This document shows, piece after piece, positions 32,517 to 40,755 of a stretch of DNA of 64,000 nucleotides. Source of the DNA: CAZCVI01 sp964502145 (lineage in GTDB: Bacteria; Acidobacteriota; Aminicenantia; UBA2199); NCBI GenBank assembly GCA_964502145.1, contig CAZCVI010000021.1, positions 26,710-90,709 on the forward strand, written 5' to 3'. The notes under the pieces were generated by a model. The model was not told where the DNA came from and ran no database searches. It saw nothing but the letters and a program-made list of their open reading frames with translations. How positions within the stretch are numbered: position 1 is the stretch's first letter; every line of letters begins with the position of its first letter. Made by a program: the position numbers and the translations under genes.

Positions 32517-33665
32517 ATGATGGATAACCCAAAAAAACGGCGCCAGATTCCTTTGGCATTTATCCTGTTATTGGTCCTGCCCTGTTTGATCTGGAGTCAG
32601 GAATTTATGGAACTACCAAAACCAAATTCATTTGTAAACAAAAATATCCCCCGTTCAAAATTGAGGGTGGTCAACGAAATACTTCCCGATTTCGACAAAA
32701 AATTATTTTTTGCTGTACCCTATCAGATGGCAGTTAATAAACAACACGAAATTTTTGTATTCGATATTAAATTAGGGAGCCTGTTTTTCTTTAATGATCA
32801 ATGCGGGTATGTGAACCAGACACTTTCTCGTGGGCAAGGTCCGTTCCAAACCGCTTCCGTTGAGAATAATGATATCTATGCCGCTGGAGATGGGACAGTT
32901 TATGTGCATGATGGCATGGGTGATCGGGTGATGCAATTCTCCAATACAGGCAAACCTATCAGAGAAAAAAGATTAAACCGCATCAACGCTGACTTAAATG
33001 CATTTCGTCCGGTGGTTGATCGCGATGGCTCATTATTCACAATATCGTCTCACAATGGCATTGTGGATAAATACGATAAGAATTTCAAATTTGTACGCAG
33101 TTATCTCGACAAAAACCTGATGGATAAGTTTCTTTATTACCGCTCACCCTATGAAAAAATATTTAAGAAGTATAAGAAATTTTATGATAACAAAATTTGG
33201 CTATTCCCTGATTCCTTTACTGTATTTTATGATGTCACTGTTAATAATCTGCTTTTTATCTATATAAGCAGGTCTTCTACTGCGTATATCTTCGATAAAG
33301 ATAAGCTGGTGCGAAAGTTCGACGTGTTCCCTGATCTGCCATTATTACAATTCAAAGAAAAAACCATAAAAGCGAACAATGAAAGAAAAAAAAGGGGCAT
33401 CCATGAGACCACCACAATGGATATGAGTATGTTTTTTTCATGCTTTTTAGATAAAGATGCGAATTACATTTATTTCCAAGCCAGTACTGCGGATAAAGAA
33501 AATTCACTTTATCAATATGATTTTAGTGGTCGACTCATTCGGATATATAGTAATTGTGATCATAGTGTTACTTTCAAAGCCAGAGTCAAAGACAATTTCT
33601 ATGGACTCTCTGTCATTGATATGCATCCAGTTATCTTCAAGATTGTCAAGGAGGAAAATAAATGA
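32517..33665 (+). CDS. Secreted six-bladed beta-propeller protein (paralogue 2)
   Basis: 382 residues with a signal peptide (LAFILLLVLPCLIWSQ). Propeller strands include QMAVNKQHEIFVFDIKLGSLFFF, the loop SRGQGPFQT and VVDRDGSLFTISSHNGIVDKYD. AAGGAG precedes the ATG-ATG start. A tandem paralogue at 34332-35480 is so alike that most codons are identical, which points to a recent duplication. The stop overlaps the Cys-rich gene start by 4 bp. Confidence 0.8.
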   Translation: MMDNPKKRRQIPLAFILLLVLPCLIWSQEFMELPKPNSFVNKNIPRSKLRVVNEILPDFDKKLFFAVPYQMAVNKQHEIFVFDIKLGSLFFFNDQCGYVNQTLSRGQGPFQTASVENNDIYAAGDGTVYVHDGMGDRVMQFSNTGKPIREKRLNRINADLNAFRPVVDRDGSLFTISSHNGIVDKYDKNFKFVRSYLDKNLMDKFLYYRSPYEKIFKKYKKFYDNKIWLFPDSFTVFYDVTVNNLLFIYISRSSTAYIFDKDKLVRKFDVFPDLPLLQFKEKTIKANNERKKRGIHETTTMDMSMFFSCFLDKDANYIYFQASTADKENSLYQYDFSGRLIRIYSNCDHSVTFKARVKDNFYGLSVIDMHPVIFKIVKEENK

Positions 33666-33973
33666 ATAAATCGTCTTATGTGATTATCGCGGTTATTGTT
33701 ATAACCATGACTATTTTATTTAGTGTACAACTGAGTCCCTTGCAACATGTTTACTGCAGGCCGTACTATGGTTTCTCTTGCGAGATGGAGGCATTTGAAA
33801 CATGTTATGGAGGCGAGGTAATGGGGCATTGGTTGAGATGGTCCTATTGTGATGGCCCTTATACTTGTGTGGGCATGTATACTGTGAATTGTTACGTAGG
33901 AGACGAAAGTTGTAGGCTTGGTTTTATCTGTGATGACAGATCAAACACTGATTGTATAGCAAGGTCTAACTAG
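33662..33973 (+). CDS. Small single-pass Cys-rich exported protein (paralogue 2)
   Basis: 103 residues: anchor VIIAVIVITMTILFSVQL at 7-24, then nine cysteines (first in HVYCRPYYGFSC, last in NTDCIARSN). Four-bp overlap with the propeller. Same topology as the proteins at 23274 and 61025, but with little residue identity outside the cysteines. No known family. Confidence 0.7.
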   Translation: MNKSSYVIIAVIVITMTILFSVQLSPLQHVYCRPYYGFSCEMEAFETCYGGEVMGHWLRWSYCDGPYTCVGMYTVNCYVGDESCRLGFICDDRSNTDCIARSN

Positions 33974-33992
33974 CTACACCATCAGAACGCCA

Positions 33993-34020
33993 GGAGTAGG
34001 GGGTGATGAACCCCTACTCC
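33993..34020. terminator. GC-rich hairpin after the Cys-rich gene
   Basis: GGAGTAGGGG and CCCCTACTCC form a perfect 10-bp stem with an 8-nt loop just downstream of the Cys-rich stop. No T-run follows on the plus strand, so it may stabilise or attenuate the transcript more than terminate it. Confidence 0.45.
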
Positions 34021-34269
34021 ATTCGGTCACCCTACTATTCCTTGTATTATTCCCTCCACGCATCAAGGGAGATACAAGGGCGCTAAAAAGACGGTTATTT
34101 CCTTTCATTTCTGGCGTCTTTCTTTTCTCTGGCACTCATAGCGGCTATCAATAACTACAATGCCACTACGATGGGCGTGATATTTTTAAAAAAAATAAGC
34201 CTACCCTATTGACAATAACCTTTTAATGAGTGACAATAACCATTGTATGATTAAACAGTTACATTTTTT

Positions 34270-34304
34270 CTGGAATATGAATTGCATGGTTGAAAACGAT
34301 ATAA
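34270..34304 (+). pseudogene. Last codons of a deleted redoxin gene copy
   Basis: TTG AAA ACG ATA TAA at 34290-34304 equals the end of the intact redoxin (LKTI-stop). It is joined directly to a sequence that resembles the leader before the intact start codon. The body of the gene is deleted, leaving the duplicated promoter to serve the propeller. Confidence 0.5.
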
Positions 34305-34331
34305 TATAAATATGCATCAAGGAGAAAACGA

Positions 34332-35480
34332 ATGATGGATAACCCAAAACAACGGCGCCAGATTCCTTTGGCATTTATCCTGTTATTGGTCCTGCCCTGT
34401 TTGATCTGGAGTCAGGAATTTATGGAGCTACCAAAACCTAATTCATTTGTAAACAAAAATATCCCCCGTTCAAAATTGAAGGTGGTCAACGAAATACTTC
34501 CCGATTTCGACAAAAAATTATTTTTTGCCATACCCCATCAGATGGCAGTTAATAAACAGCACGAGATTTTTGTTTTCGATATTAAATTAGGGAGCCTGTT
34601 TTTCTTTAATAATCAATGCGGGTATGTGAACCAAGCACTTTCTCGTGGGCAAGGTCCGTTCCAAACGGTTACGGCTGAGAATAATGATATCTATGCCGCC
34701 GGAGATGGGACAGTTTATGTGCATGATGGCATGGGTGAGCGAGTTATGCAATTCTCCAATACAGGGAAACCTCTCAGAGAAAAAAGATTAAACCGCATCA
34801 ACGCTAGTCTAAGTCCATTTCGTCCTGTGGTTGATCGCGATGGCTCATTATTCACAATATCGTCTCACAATGGCATTGTGGATAAATACGATAAGAATTT
34901 CAAATTTGTACGCAGTTATCTCGATAAAAACCTGATGGATAAGTTTATCTTTTACCGACTACCCTATGAAAAGATTTTTAAGAAATACAAGAGATTTTTA
35001 GAAGATAAAATTTGGCTATTCCCTAATACCTTTAATGCATTTTATGATGTCACTGCTAATAATTTGCTTATTATCTATTTAAGCAGGTCTTCTTCTGTGT
35101 ATATCTTCGATAAAGACAAGCTGGTACGAAAGTTCGATGTGTTCCCTGATCTGCCATTATTAAAATTCAAAGAAGATTTAATAAAAGAAATCAAAGAAAG
35201 AAAAAAAAGGGGCATCCATGAGAAGACCACAATGGAGCCATGTATTTTTTTTGGATGTTTTTTAGACAAAGATGCGAATTTTATTTATTTCCAAGCCAGT
35301 ACTGCGGATAAAGAAAATTCACTTTATCAATATGATTTTACTGGGCGACTCATTCGGATATATAGTAATTGTGATCATCATGTTTTTTTCAAAGCCAGAG
35401 TCCAGGACAATTTTTATGGACTCTCTGTAGTTGATATGCATCCTGTTATCTTCAAGGTTGTAAAGGAAGAATATAAATGA
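34332..35480 (+). CDS. Secreted six-bladed beta-propeller protein (tandem duplicate of 32517)
   Basis: 382 residues, same signal peptide, SRGQGPFQT loop and all blades as the copy 1.8 kb upstream. Substitutions cluster in the region of residues 215-310 (for example FIFYRLPYEKIFKKYKRFLED). The frame is intact, so it may still work. AAGGAG precedes the ATG. The redoxin that should precede it is deleted, and the Cys-rich gene that follows is broken. Confidence 0.8.
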   Translation: MMDNPKQRRQIPLAFILLLVLPCLIWSQEFMELPKPNSFVNKNIPRSKLKVVNEILPDFDKKLFFAIPHQMAVNKQHEIFVFDIKLGSLFFFNNQCGYVNQALSRGQGPFQTVTAENNDIYAAGDGTVYVHDGMGERVMQFSNTGKPLREKRLNRINASLSPFRPVVDRDGSLFTISSHNGIVDKYDKNFKFVRSYLDKNLMDKFIFYRLPYEKIFKKYKRFLEDKIWLFPNTFNAFYDVTANNLLIIYLSRSSSVYIFDKDKLVRKFDVFPDLPLLKFKEDLIKEIKERKKRGIHEKTTMEPCIFFGCFLDKDANFIYFQASTADKENSLYQYDFTGRLIRIYSNCDHHVFFKARVQDNFYGLSVVDMHPVIFKVVKEEYK

Positions 35481-35745
35481 ATAAATCGTCTTATGTGATG
35501 TCTATTTTTTTTAGTGTATAACCTAAATCCACTGCCAAGTTAATGGGAGTTATGGGAATTATGGGAATTATGGGAATTATGGGAGGTATGGGAATACTTC
35601 TATTTATCCCATAATTCGCATAATTCCCATACTTCCCATAACTCCCACATACTTTTACGATACTTTCAAAGAACTGGCGCGAAATGGGGGCATTTAAAAC
35701 ATATTATAGCAGCTTGGTAATAGGTCATTGGTTGAATTTCTGCGG
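35477..35745 (+). pseudogene. Broken copy of the Cys-rich gene, split by a hairpin repeat
   Basis: ATG at 35477 starts MNKSSYV as in the intact copy, loses several codons (reading VMSIFFSV) and meets TAA at 35519-35521. After the hairpin repeat, 35680-35745 (GCATTTAAAACATATTATAG, then GTAATAGGTCATTGGTTGA) aligns with the intact gene around codons 43-60 (GCATTTGAAACATGTTATGG). The rest of the gene is deleted. Confidence 0.65.
35522..35679. repeat. Hairpin repeat with ATGGGAATT units (copy D), inserted in a gene
   Basis: Left end CCTAAATCCACTGCCAAGTT, then tandem units of ATGGGAATT. On the other side are the reverse complements (AATTCCCAT) and an end resembling ACTTTCAAAGAACTGGCG. The left end and the unit structure match the copy at 63822-63938. 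It separates the two fragments of the Cys-rich gene. Confidence 0.75.
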
Positions 35746-35830
35746 TCTTTCCTTTCTCTGGCACTCATTATGCTTATATATCTTAAGGAGCTCTAATGTC
35801 CTTAACTTTTTTGAACTAGAGGAATGCCAA

Positions 35831-36196
35831 ATGAATGTGATGCTTATCGACGATGACAGTGAATGCCTGGAATGCTTGTCGAGAGCACTCCGCTTGAACG
35901 ATTTTGAGGTTGCAGTCTTCAGATCAAGCCAAACAGCTATCAATCACTACAACGCTACTAGTGTAGACGTGGTCATCACGGACTACCACCTCCCAGATAC
36001 AACGGGAATCGACACACTAAAAACACTCAAATTAATAAACCAGGACGTTTACGTCTTGATCATCTCAGGTGACCCAGAAGAACATATCGAAACCCTGGCT
36101 CTCCAAGCAGGCGCATTGGCTTTTTTTAGAAAACCGATCACTATCTCCCACCTCATTACCAAATTAAACGCGATCCCTAAAAAAAAATCCATCTGA
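35831..36196 (+). CDS. Single-domain response regulator
   Basis: 121 residues forming one receiver domain: acidic pocket IDDDS (Asp7, Asp8), phosphorylation site Asp51 in VVITDYHLPD, the ISGD switch residue and the RKP lysine. There is no output domain, so it should signal by protein contact, as in CheY/SpoOF-like relays. The ATG at 35831 has a GAGGA site upstream; the longer frame from 35684 runs through the decayed Cys-rich gene. It is just upstream of the cytochrome cluster and palindromic sites. Confidence 0.8.
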   Translation: MNVMLIDDDSECLECLSRALRLNDFEVAVFRSSQTAINHYNATSVDVVITDYHLPDTTGIDTLKTLKLINQDVYVLIISGDPEEHIETLALQAGALAFFRKPITISHLITKLNAIPKKKSI

Positions 36197-36225
36197 AACA
36201 GTTAACTTCACCCAGCGTTCCATTC

Positions 36226-36264
36226 TGAACGTTCAAAATTGAACAAACGTTCAAATATGAACGT
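36226..36264. promoter_or_regulatory. Palindrome cluster with TGAACGTTCA elements
   Basis: TGAACGTTCA (36226-36235) is a perfect palindrome. ACGTTCA and TGAACGT at 36247-36264 form a second inverted repeat with a 4-nt spacer. They lie after the response-regulator stop and about 320 bp before the first cytochrome start, and look like operator sites for a dimeric regulator. The regulator is unknown. Confidence 0.5.
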
Positions 36265-36585
36265 CTATTTGACCCACACTAGACACGGGAACTCCTGTTA
36301 AATTTAAAAAAAATGACACGATACACCCTTTTTTTTGTCTGCGAAGACTGGGGCGAGATAAATCGATCCTTTTTTAACATTATGACCTTAAAAGTCTGAC
36401 AAATGAGGATTTAAATAGCTGTGGAGGAGACGGAAAATAGCGTTGTTTTCGCTGCATTGATTTGAATTCCCACGGGTTGAAAATAGGGTTGATTAAGCTG
36501 CTGCGAAAAATAGTTAGATTTCTGTTTTTTTGGCATAAAAAATGCTTTATATGTCTATGTTATTAAACCCATGTGGAGGTGTAAT

Positions 36586-37833
36586 TTGAGAAAATGTGTA
36601 TTAGTTATGTTAGCCCCAGTTCTGGTACTTGGACTTGTAGCATGTCGCCCAGACCAGCAGATGGCCCCGACCGTGGCAAAATCGGTGAGCGATAATTATT
36701 CGGGCAGCGAAGTATGCGGGGGCTGCCATTCAAGCATCTATAACCAATTCGTAGAAAGCGGTCACCCCTACACGTTAACCGAAGTAGCGAATGGTCAAAA
36801 ACCGATTGGTTTGCCCTTTTCAACGCTTCCTAATCTTCCGGGTACTGGAATGAGAGACGGCGACAATACGCTTGGCCCACCTGCAAGTTATGCGGATGTG
36901 TCGTATGTTATTGGCGGCTATTACTGGAAAGCACTCTTTATTGATTTAAATGGTTATATTATTACGGGTGCAGATGTCCAATATAACGTGGCTAACCATC
37001 GTTGGGCACCTTTTTTTAATGGCGTGGTGGATAAACCATACGATTGCGGGTCTTGTCATACAACGGGATGGGTTCCTGCCACTTCCACCGCTACACGGAA
37101 AGAGAGTCTGCCGGGTATGGGCGGAAATTTTTATGCGGGGGGTGTGCAATGCGAAGCATGTCACGGTCCAGGCGCGGCCCATGTTAATACGAGCGGCGAT
37201 AAACGATACATTACGAAGAATACAGCCTCTTCTATGTGCGGGAAATGCCATACCCGCCAAGATGGGAATCGCATTGTGGCGGATAATGGTTTTATTTCCC
37301 ACCACGGACAATACGACGAACTGCTGGGCTTGAACCCGGACAATATGGGGGCTGGTGGAATGGGGAAACATCTGGCTAACGGGGTAGGTTGCAACACCTG
37401 CCATAACCCGCACGCAACCACGGTGAATCGCCACCAAACAGGCAGCAATGGAGTAGTTAAAGAGTGCGTGGAATGTCACCCTGACCGCGTAATCGCTTCA
37501 GGTACGGCACACTCGCAAGAGAATTTAGCTAACAACGGCTTGTTAGACCAACCGAGTGGGAAAAAAATCACCAATTGTGTGGCCTGTCATATGCCCAAAC
37601 TAACACTCTCAGCAGTCACAACTGCAAAAGCAGGTTCAGGACCCTATATTGGCGATATCAGAACCCATATCTTCAAGATAAATCTTGCTAAAGCAGAGCA
37701 ATTCACAGCGGATGGGAAATTTTCTTATCCTTGGACTACGGCCCAATATTCTTGTAAGCAATGCCACAACGGCGTCTATTTCTTTGAGTTGCCTGTTCCT
37801 GTTTCGTATCAGGTTCATCGCCGTCGCACCTAA
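36586..37833 (+). CDS. Octaheme c-type cytochrome lipoprotein
   Basis: 415 residues, with TTG as the likely start at 36586, since GGAGGTG would lie inside the gene if the ATG at 36571 were used. Lipobox GLVAC gives Cys20. Eight CxxCH motifs are present: CGGCH, CGSCH, CEACH, CGKCH, CNTCH, CVECH, CVACH and CKQCH. It is probably lipid-anchored on the outer side of a membrane and transfers electrons in a multiheme chain. First of five cytochrome/porin genes in the same direction. It ends with a short basic tail QVHRRRT. Confidence 0.88.
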   Translation: MRKCVLVMLAPVLVLGLVACRPDQQMAPTVAKSVSDNYSGSEVCGGCHSSIYNQFVESGHPYTLTEVANGQKPIGLPFSTLPNLPGTGMRDGDNTLGPPASYADVSYVIGGYYWKALFIDLNGYIITGADVQYNVANHRWAPFFNGVVDKPYDCGSCHTTGWVPATSTATRKESLPGMGGNFYAGGVQCEACHGPGAAHVNTSGDKRYITKNTASSMCGKCHTRQDGNRIVADNGFISHHGQYDELLGLNPDNMGAGGMGKHLANGVGCNTCHNPHATTVNRHQTGSNGVVKECVECHPDRVIASGTAHSQENLANNGLLDQPSGKKITNCVACHMPKLTLSAVTTAKAGSGPYIGDIRTHIFKINLAKAEQFTADGKFSYPWTTAQYSCKQCHNGVYFFELPVPVSYQVHRRRT

Positions 37834-37958
37834 GGCGACTGGCACGGCGTGAGTCAGAAATGGAAAAATTATTTGAAATAAAAGCGACTGCTCATAGAAG
37901 GGTCAATCAGTGTGCTGATTCTCTAGGCTATTCGATGTTAAAAATTAGGAGGTAAACA

Positions 37959-38891
37959 TTGCAACGTATTAATAATAAACCAAAAGCGAAATTGACCCGA
38001 AATTTTCTGTCACACCACCCACTGGGTCAATGGCTTGGGCTGGTCGGGCTGGTGGTGTTATTTATTACCTATTTTTTATCGCAACCGCTAGCGGCTAGTT
38101 CAGCGGCAGATACTGCGGTTAACGAGAAATACCAGGCGTGCGCCGAATGCCATGACGATATGGCGGCATCACTAAAAATGGGAGTGCATGGTCTGATTGA
38201 TAAAAAAGGCTTGGCCCACCAAGCGAACGCGCAATTTAGCTGCGAAAGCTGCCACGGCGATATTACAAAACATCTGGAAGAACCGGAAGCAGGGAATATC
38301 TTTGCCTTCAAAACGGGGGATAAAGCGAATATGAAATCGAACCGCTGCCTGATCTGTCACAAAGACAATCATGCGGATTACTTCGCCAGTTCCCATGGCA
38401 AAGCCGCCCTGGATTGTTCCTCCTGTCACACGGTTCATGGTAAAGCCAACAAGACACTACTCAAAGAAAGCCGGGGCAAAGTTTGTCTCTCCTGCCACGA
38501 AGATGTCCAGGCGAAATTTCAACTGAACGAACACCATCGCTTACCTGAAGGCAGCATGGACTGCATGAGCTGCCACGACCCACATAAACCGGCTACACGG
38601 GAAAGATTGGCGGGCTTCAAACAGGAAACCTGTTATAAATGCCACACGGATAAACAAGGCCCCTACCTCTATGAACATGCCAGTGTCCGGGTTGAAGGCT
38701 GTACAGTGTGTCACGATGTGCATGGTTCCCCGAACCGTCACCTGCTGATCAACCAGAGCGTGTCGGAATTATGTTATAGTTGTCATAATGTTGTTCCTGG
38801 TTGGCATTCCCGCTTCACTCCGGCTACCAATTGCGCTTCCTGTCATTTTTCTATCCACGGTTCCCATCTGTCTCCCAAATTTTTAAAATAG
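37959..38891 (+). CDS. mtrA: Decaheme periplasmic cytochrome, DmsE/MtrA type
   Basis: 310 residues. An N-terminal signal/anchor (WLGLVGLVVLFITYFLSQPLA) is followed by ten CxxCH motifs: CAECH, CESCH, CLICH, CSSCH, CLSCH, CMSCH, CYKCH, CTVCH, CYSCH and CASCH. Order and spacing match MtrA/DmsE, the decaheme wire that sits inside an MtrB barrel. The start is TTG at 37959 with AGGAGG 7 nt upstream. The MtrB-like gene follows after 10 bp. The symbol is by analogy; orthology to Shewanella MtrA is not proven. Confidence 0.85.
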   Translation: MQRINNKPKAKLTRNFLSHHPLGQWLGLVGLVVLFITYFLSQPLAASSAADTAVNEKYQACAECHDDMAASLKMGVHGLIDKKGLAHQANAQFSCESCHGDITKHLEEPEAGNIFAFKTGDKANMKSNRCLICHKDNHADYFASSHGKAALDCSSCHTVHGKANKTLLKESRGKVCLSCHEDVQAKFQLNEHHRLPEGSMDCMSCHDPHKPATRERLAGFKQETCYKCHTDKQGPYLYEHASVRVEGCTVCHDVHGSPNRHLLINQSVSELCYSCHNVVPGWHSRFTPATNCASCHFSIHGSHLSPKFLK

Positions 38892-38901
38892 GAGTTGAAC
38901 G

Positions 38902-40734
38902 ATGATCAAAAATAAAAGTATATTATACACTGTGCTGTTAATCGTGGTATTGTCGCTCTATATCCCGGCTGCAGCGGCGGATGAAAAGAAGCAGGCTGGC
39001 GAACTCACGGGAAGTTTTAATATTGGCTACCGGGGCGTGGATATCAACGGGGTAAAAGCGAAATACAACGAGGATTATAACCTGGATAAAGGATTCAAAC
39101 TCTTTGATTTTTCCTTGTTGTTTCTTCCTGACCATGGTTTTAAGAAGTATTTTGACCGGTTGGAACTGAATGTGGCCCATCTTTTTGGCGATCCTTTTCA
39201 ATCCATTGAACTCTCGCTGGTCAAATACGGCACGTACAATTTTAATTATACGCGGCAAAAATCAGTCTATTATTATCATGATATTTTACCTGATATGGAC
39301 ATGCATACCTATGATTTCGACCGTATCCGTGATAATGCGGCCCTTAAAGTATGGCTGTGCAAACACTCCCATTTCTTTTTTAACTTCGACCGCATCACTA
39401 AAAATGGCGAGAGCACAACTTCCATGGATGTCAGTCACGATGAATTTGAATTTAGCAAACCTGTCAATGAAGATTCCAAAGAGTTTGCTTTTGGTTTAGA
39501 CCTGGTATTAAAAGGGCTTACCATTTATATTGAAGAAAAAATCCAGGATTATCAAAACAATAATAGTTTCTTCTTGCCCGGTGCTTCCGCTGGCGAGAAT
39601 ACAGGTAATTTTGCCCAGTTAGAAGAGATGTTTATCAATCAGCCCTATGATTTTCGTAGTTTCACCCATACCGGCAGGCTCAGTGCCCGTCCCATGGACA
39701 ATCTATTAATCAAAGTTGCTGCCAGTTACAGTGACCAGGACCTGCGGCTTGATTATTCGGAAAAACAGCAGGGCACAGCCTATACTGGAACCCCGTTTAA
39801 CTATACCACGAGCGGCACTGGTAATTTTGATCGTGCCACGACCTTGTTGGACCTTGATATTTCCTATCTTATCAACGATAAATTTGCTTTGAACACGGCG
39901 ATTCGTAAACACGATTTAAAGCAGGATGGCACATTTCATGTGTATGATCGCGATATCATGGAAACACTTGATTACAACACGGAAGGCCTCGAATTTGGAC
40001 TGCAATACCAGCCCACCACCAAGTTAAGCTTAACCGCAGGTGTCCGTGCGGAGACGCGCAATGTGGAACTTTCCCAGGAAGGTGTTATTGAGAAAGAAGA
40101 GACCAAACGAACCGGACTTTTTGGCAATTTACGCTTGAATGTGAGCAAGACTCTTGCGCTGACAGGTGATTATCAGTTCGGTAGTTACAATAATCCCTTC
40201 ACACACATTTCGCCCACTGATTTCCATCGTGCCCGGTTCACTGCCAAGTACAATCTCAAGCACTTCCATTTTAACGCGTCATATCTCTATCAACTTTCCA
40301 AGAACGATATCGCGGAAGTATGGAAAGCGGAACGAAGCCAGTTGAATCTACGGGCAGGTTACACCACCAAATTCATGCGGCTCACTTTAGGGTACGGGTT
40401 AATTTATGCAAGGAATGAAGGCGACCGCGTCATTGCCTTTTACGGCCCGGCGACCTGGAACATCCTCAATGAAGGCAGAACCACCATGTTTGATGGCACA
40501 CTCCATATACTTCCCAGCACCAAGTGGACCGTGGGTCTTTATGCCAATTATTATAAGAATGATGGGTATTGGGAAGTTGAACGGCTCATTGTGCGTCCTT
40601 TCTTGGAAGTGCAGTTGTTTCATGGTATTTCTGGACAGTTCGCCTACCGTTATATTGAGTTCACCGAGAACATGTATGGATACAATAACTATATTGCAAA
40701 TATCTTCGAGATCTCCTTTGGCTACCGCTGGTGA
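38902..40734 (+). CDS. mtrB: MtrB/PioB-family outer-membrane porin
   Basis: 610 residues with a signal peptide (cleavage near PAAAA-DEKK) and a long series of amphipathic beta-strands (LTGSFNIGYRGVDINGV, FEFGLQYQPTTKLSLTAGVRAETRNV) ending with aromatic YGYNNYIANIFEISFGYRW. Length and partner fit MtrB, the barrel that holds the decaheme protein across the outer membrane. The CxxC pair near the N-terminus of Shewanella MtrB is absent here. The gene is 10 bp after the decaheme gene and 21 bp before a surface cytochrome gene. Confidence 0.82.
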   Translation: MIKNKSILYTVLLIVVLSLYIPAAAADEKKQAGELTGSFNIGYRGVDINGVKAKYNEDYNLDKGFKLFDFSLLFLPDHGFKKYFDRLELNVAHLFGDPFQSIELSLVKYGTYNFNYTRQKSVYYYHDILPDMDMHTYDFDRIRDNAALKVWLCKHSHFFFNFDRITKNGESTTSMDVSHDEFEFSKPVNEDSKEFAFGLDLVLKGLTIYIEEKIQDYQNNNSFFLPGASAGENTGNFAQLEEMFINQPYDFRSFTHTGRLSARPMDNLLIKVAASYSDQDLRLDYSEKQQGTAYTGTPFNYTTSGTGNFDRATTLLDLDISYLINDKFALNTAIRKHDLKQDGTFHVYDRDIMETLDYNTEGLEFGLQYQPTTKLSLTAGVRAETRNVELSQEGVIEKEETKRTGLFGNLRLNVSKTLALTGDYQFGSYNNPFTHISPTDFHRARFTAKYNLKHFHFNASYLYQLSKNDIAEVWKAERSQLNLRAGYTTKFMRLTLGYGLIYARNEGDRVIAFYGPATWNILNEGRTTMFDGTLHILPSTKWTVGLYANYYKNDGYWEVERLIVRPFLEVQLFHGISGQFAYRYIEFTENMYGYNNYIANIFEISFGYRW

Positions 40735-40755
40735 TCTGAGAGAAGGAGTAAAAAT

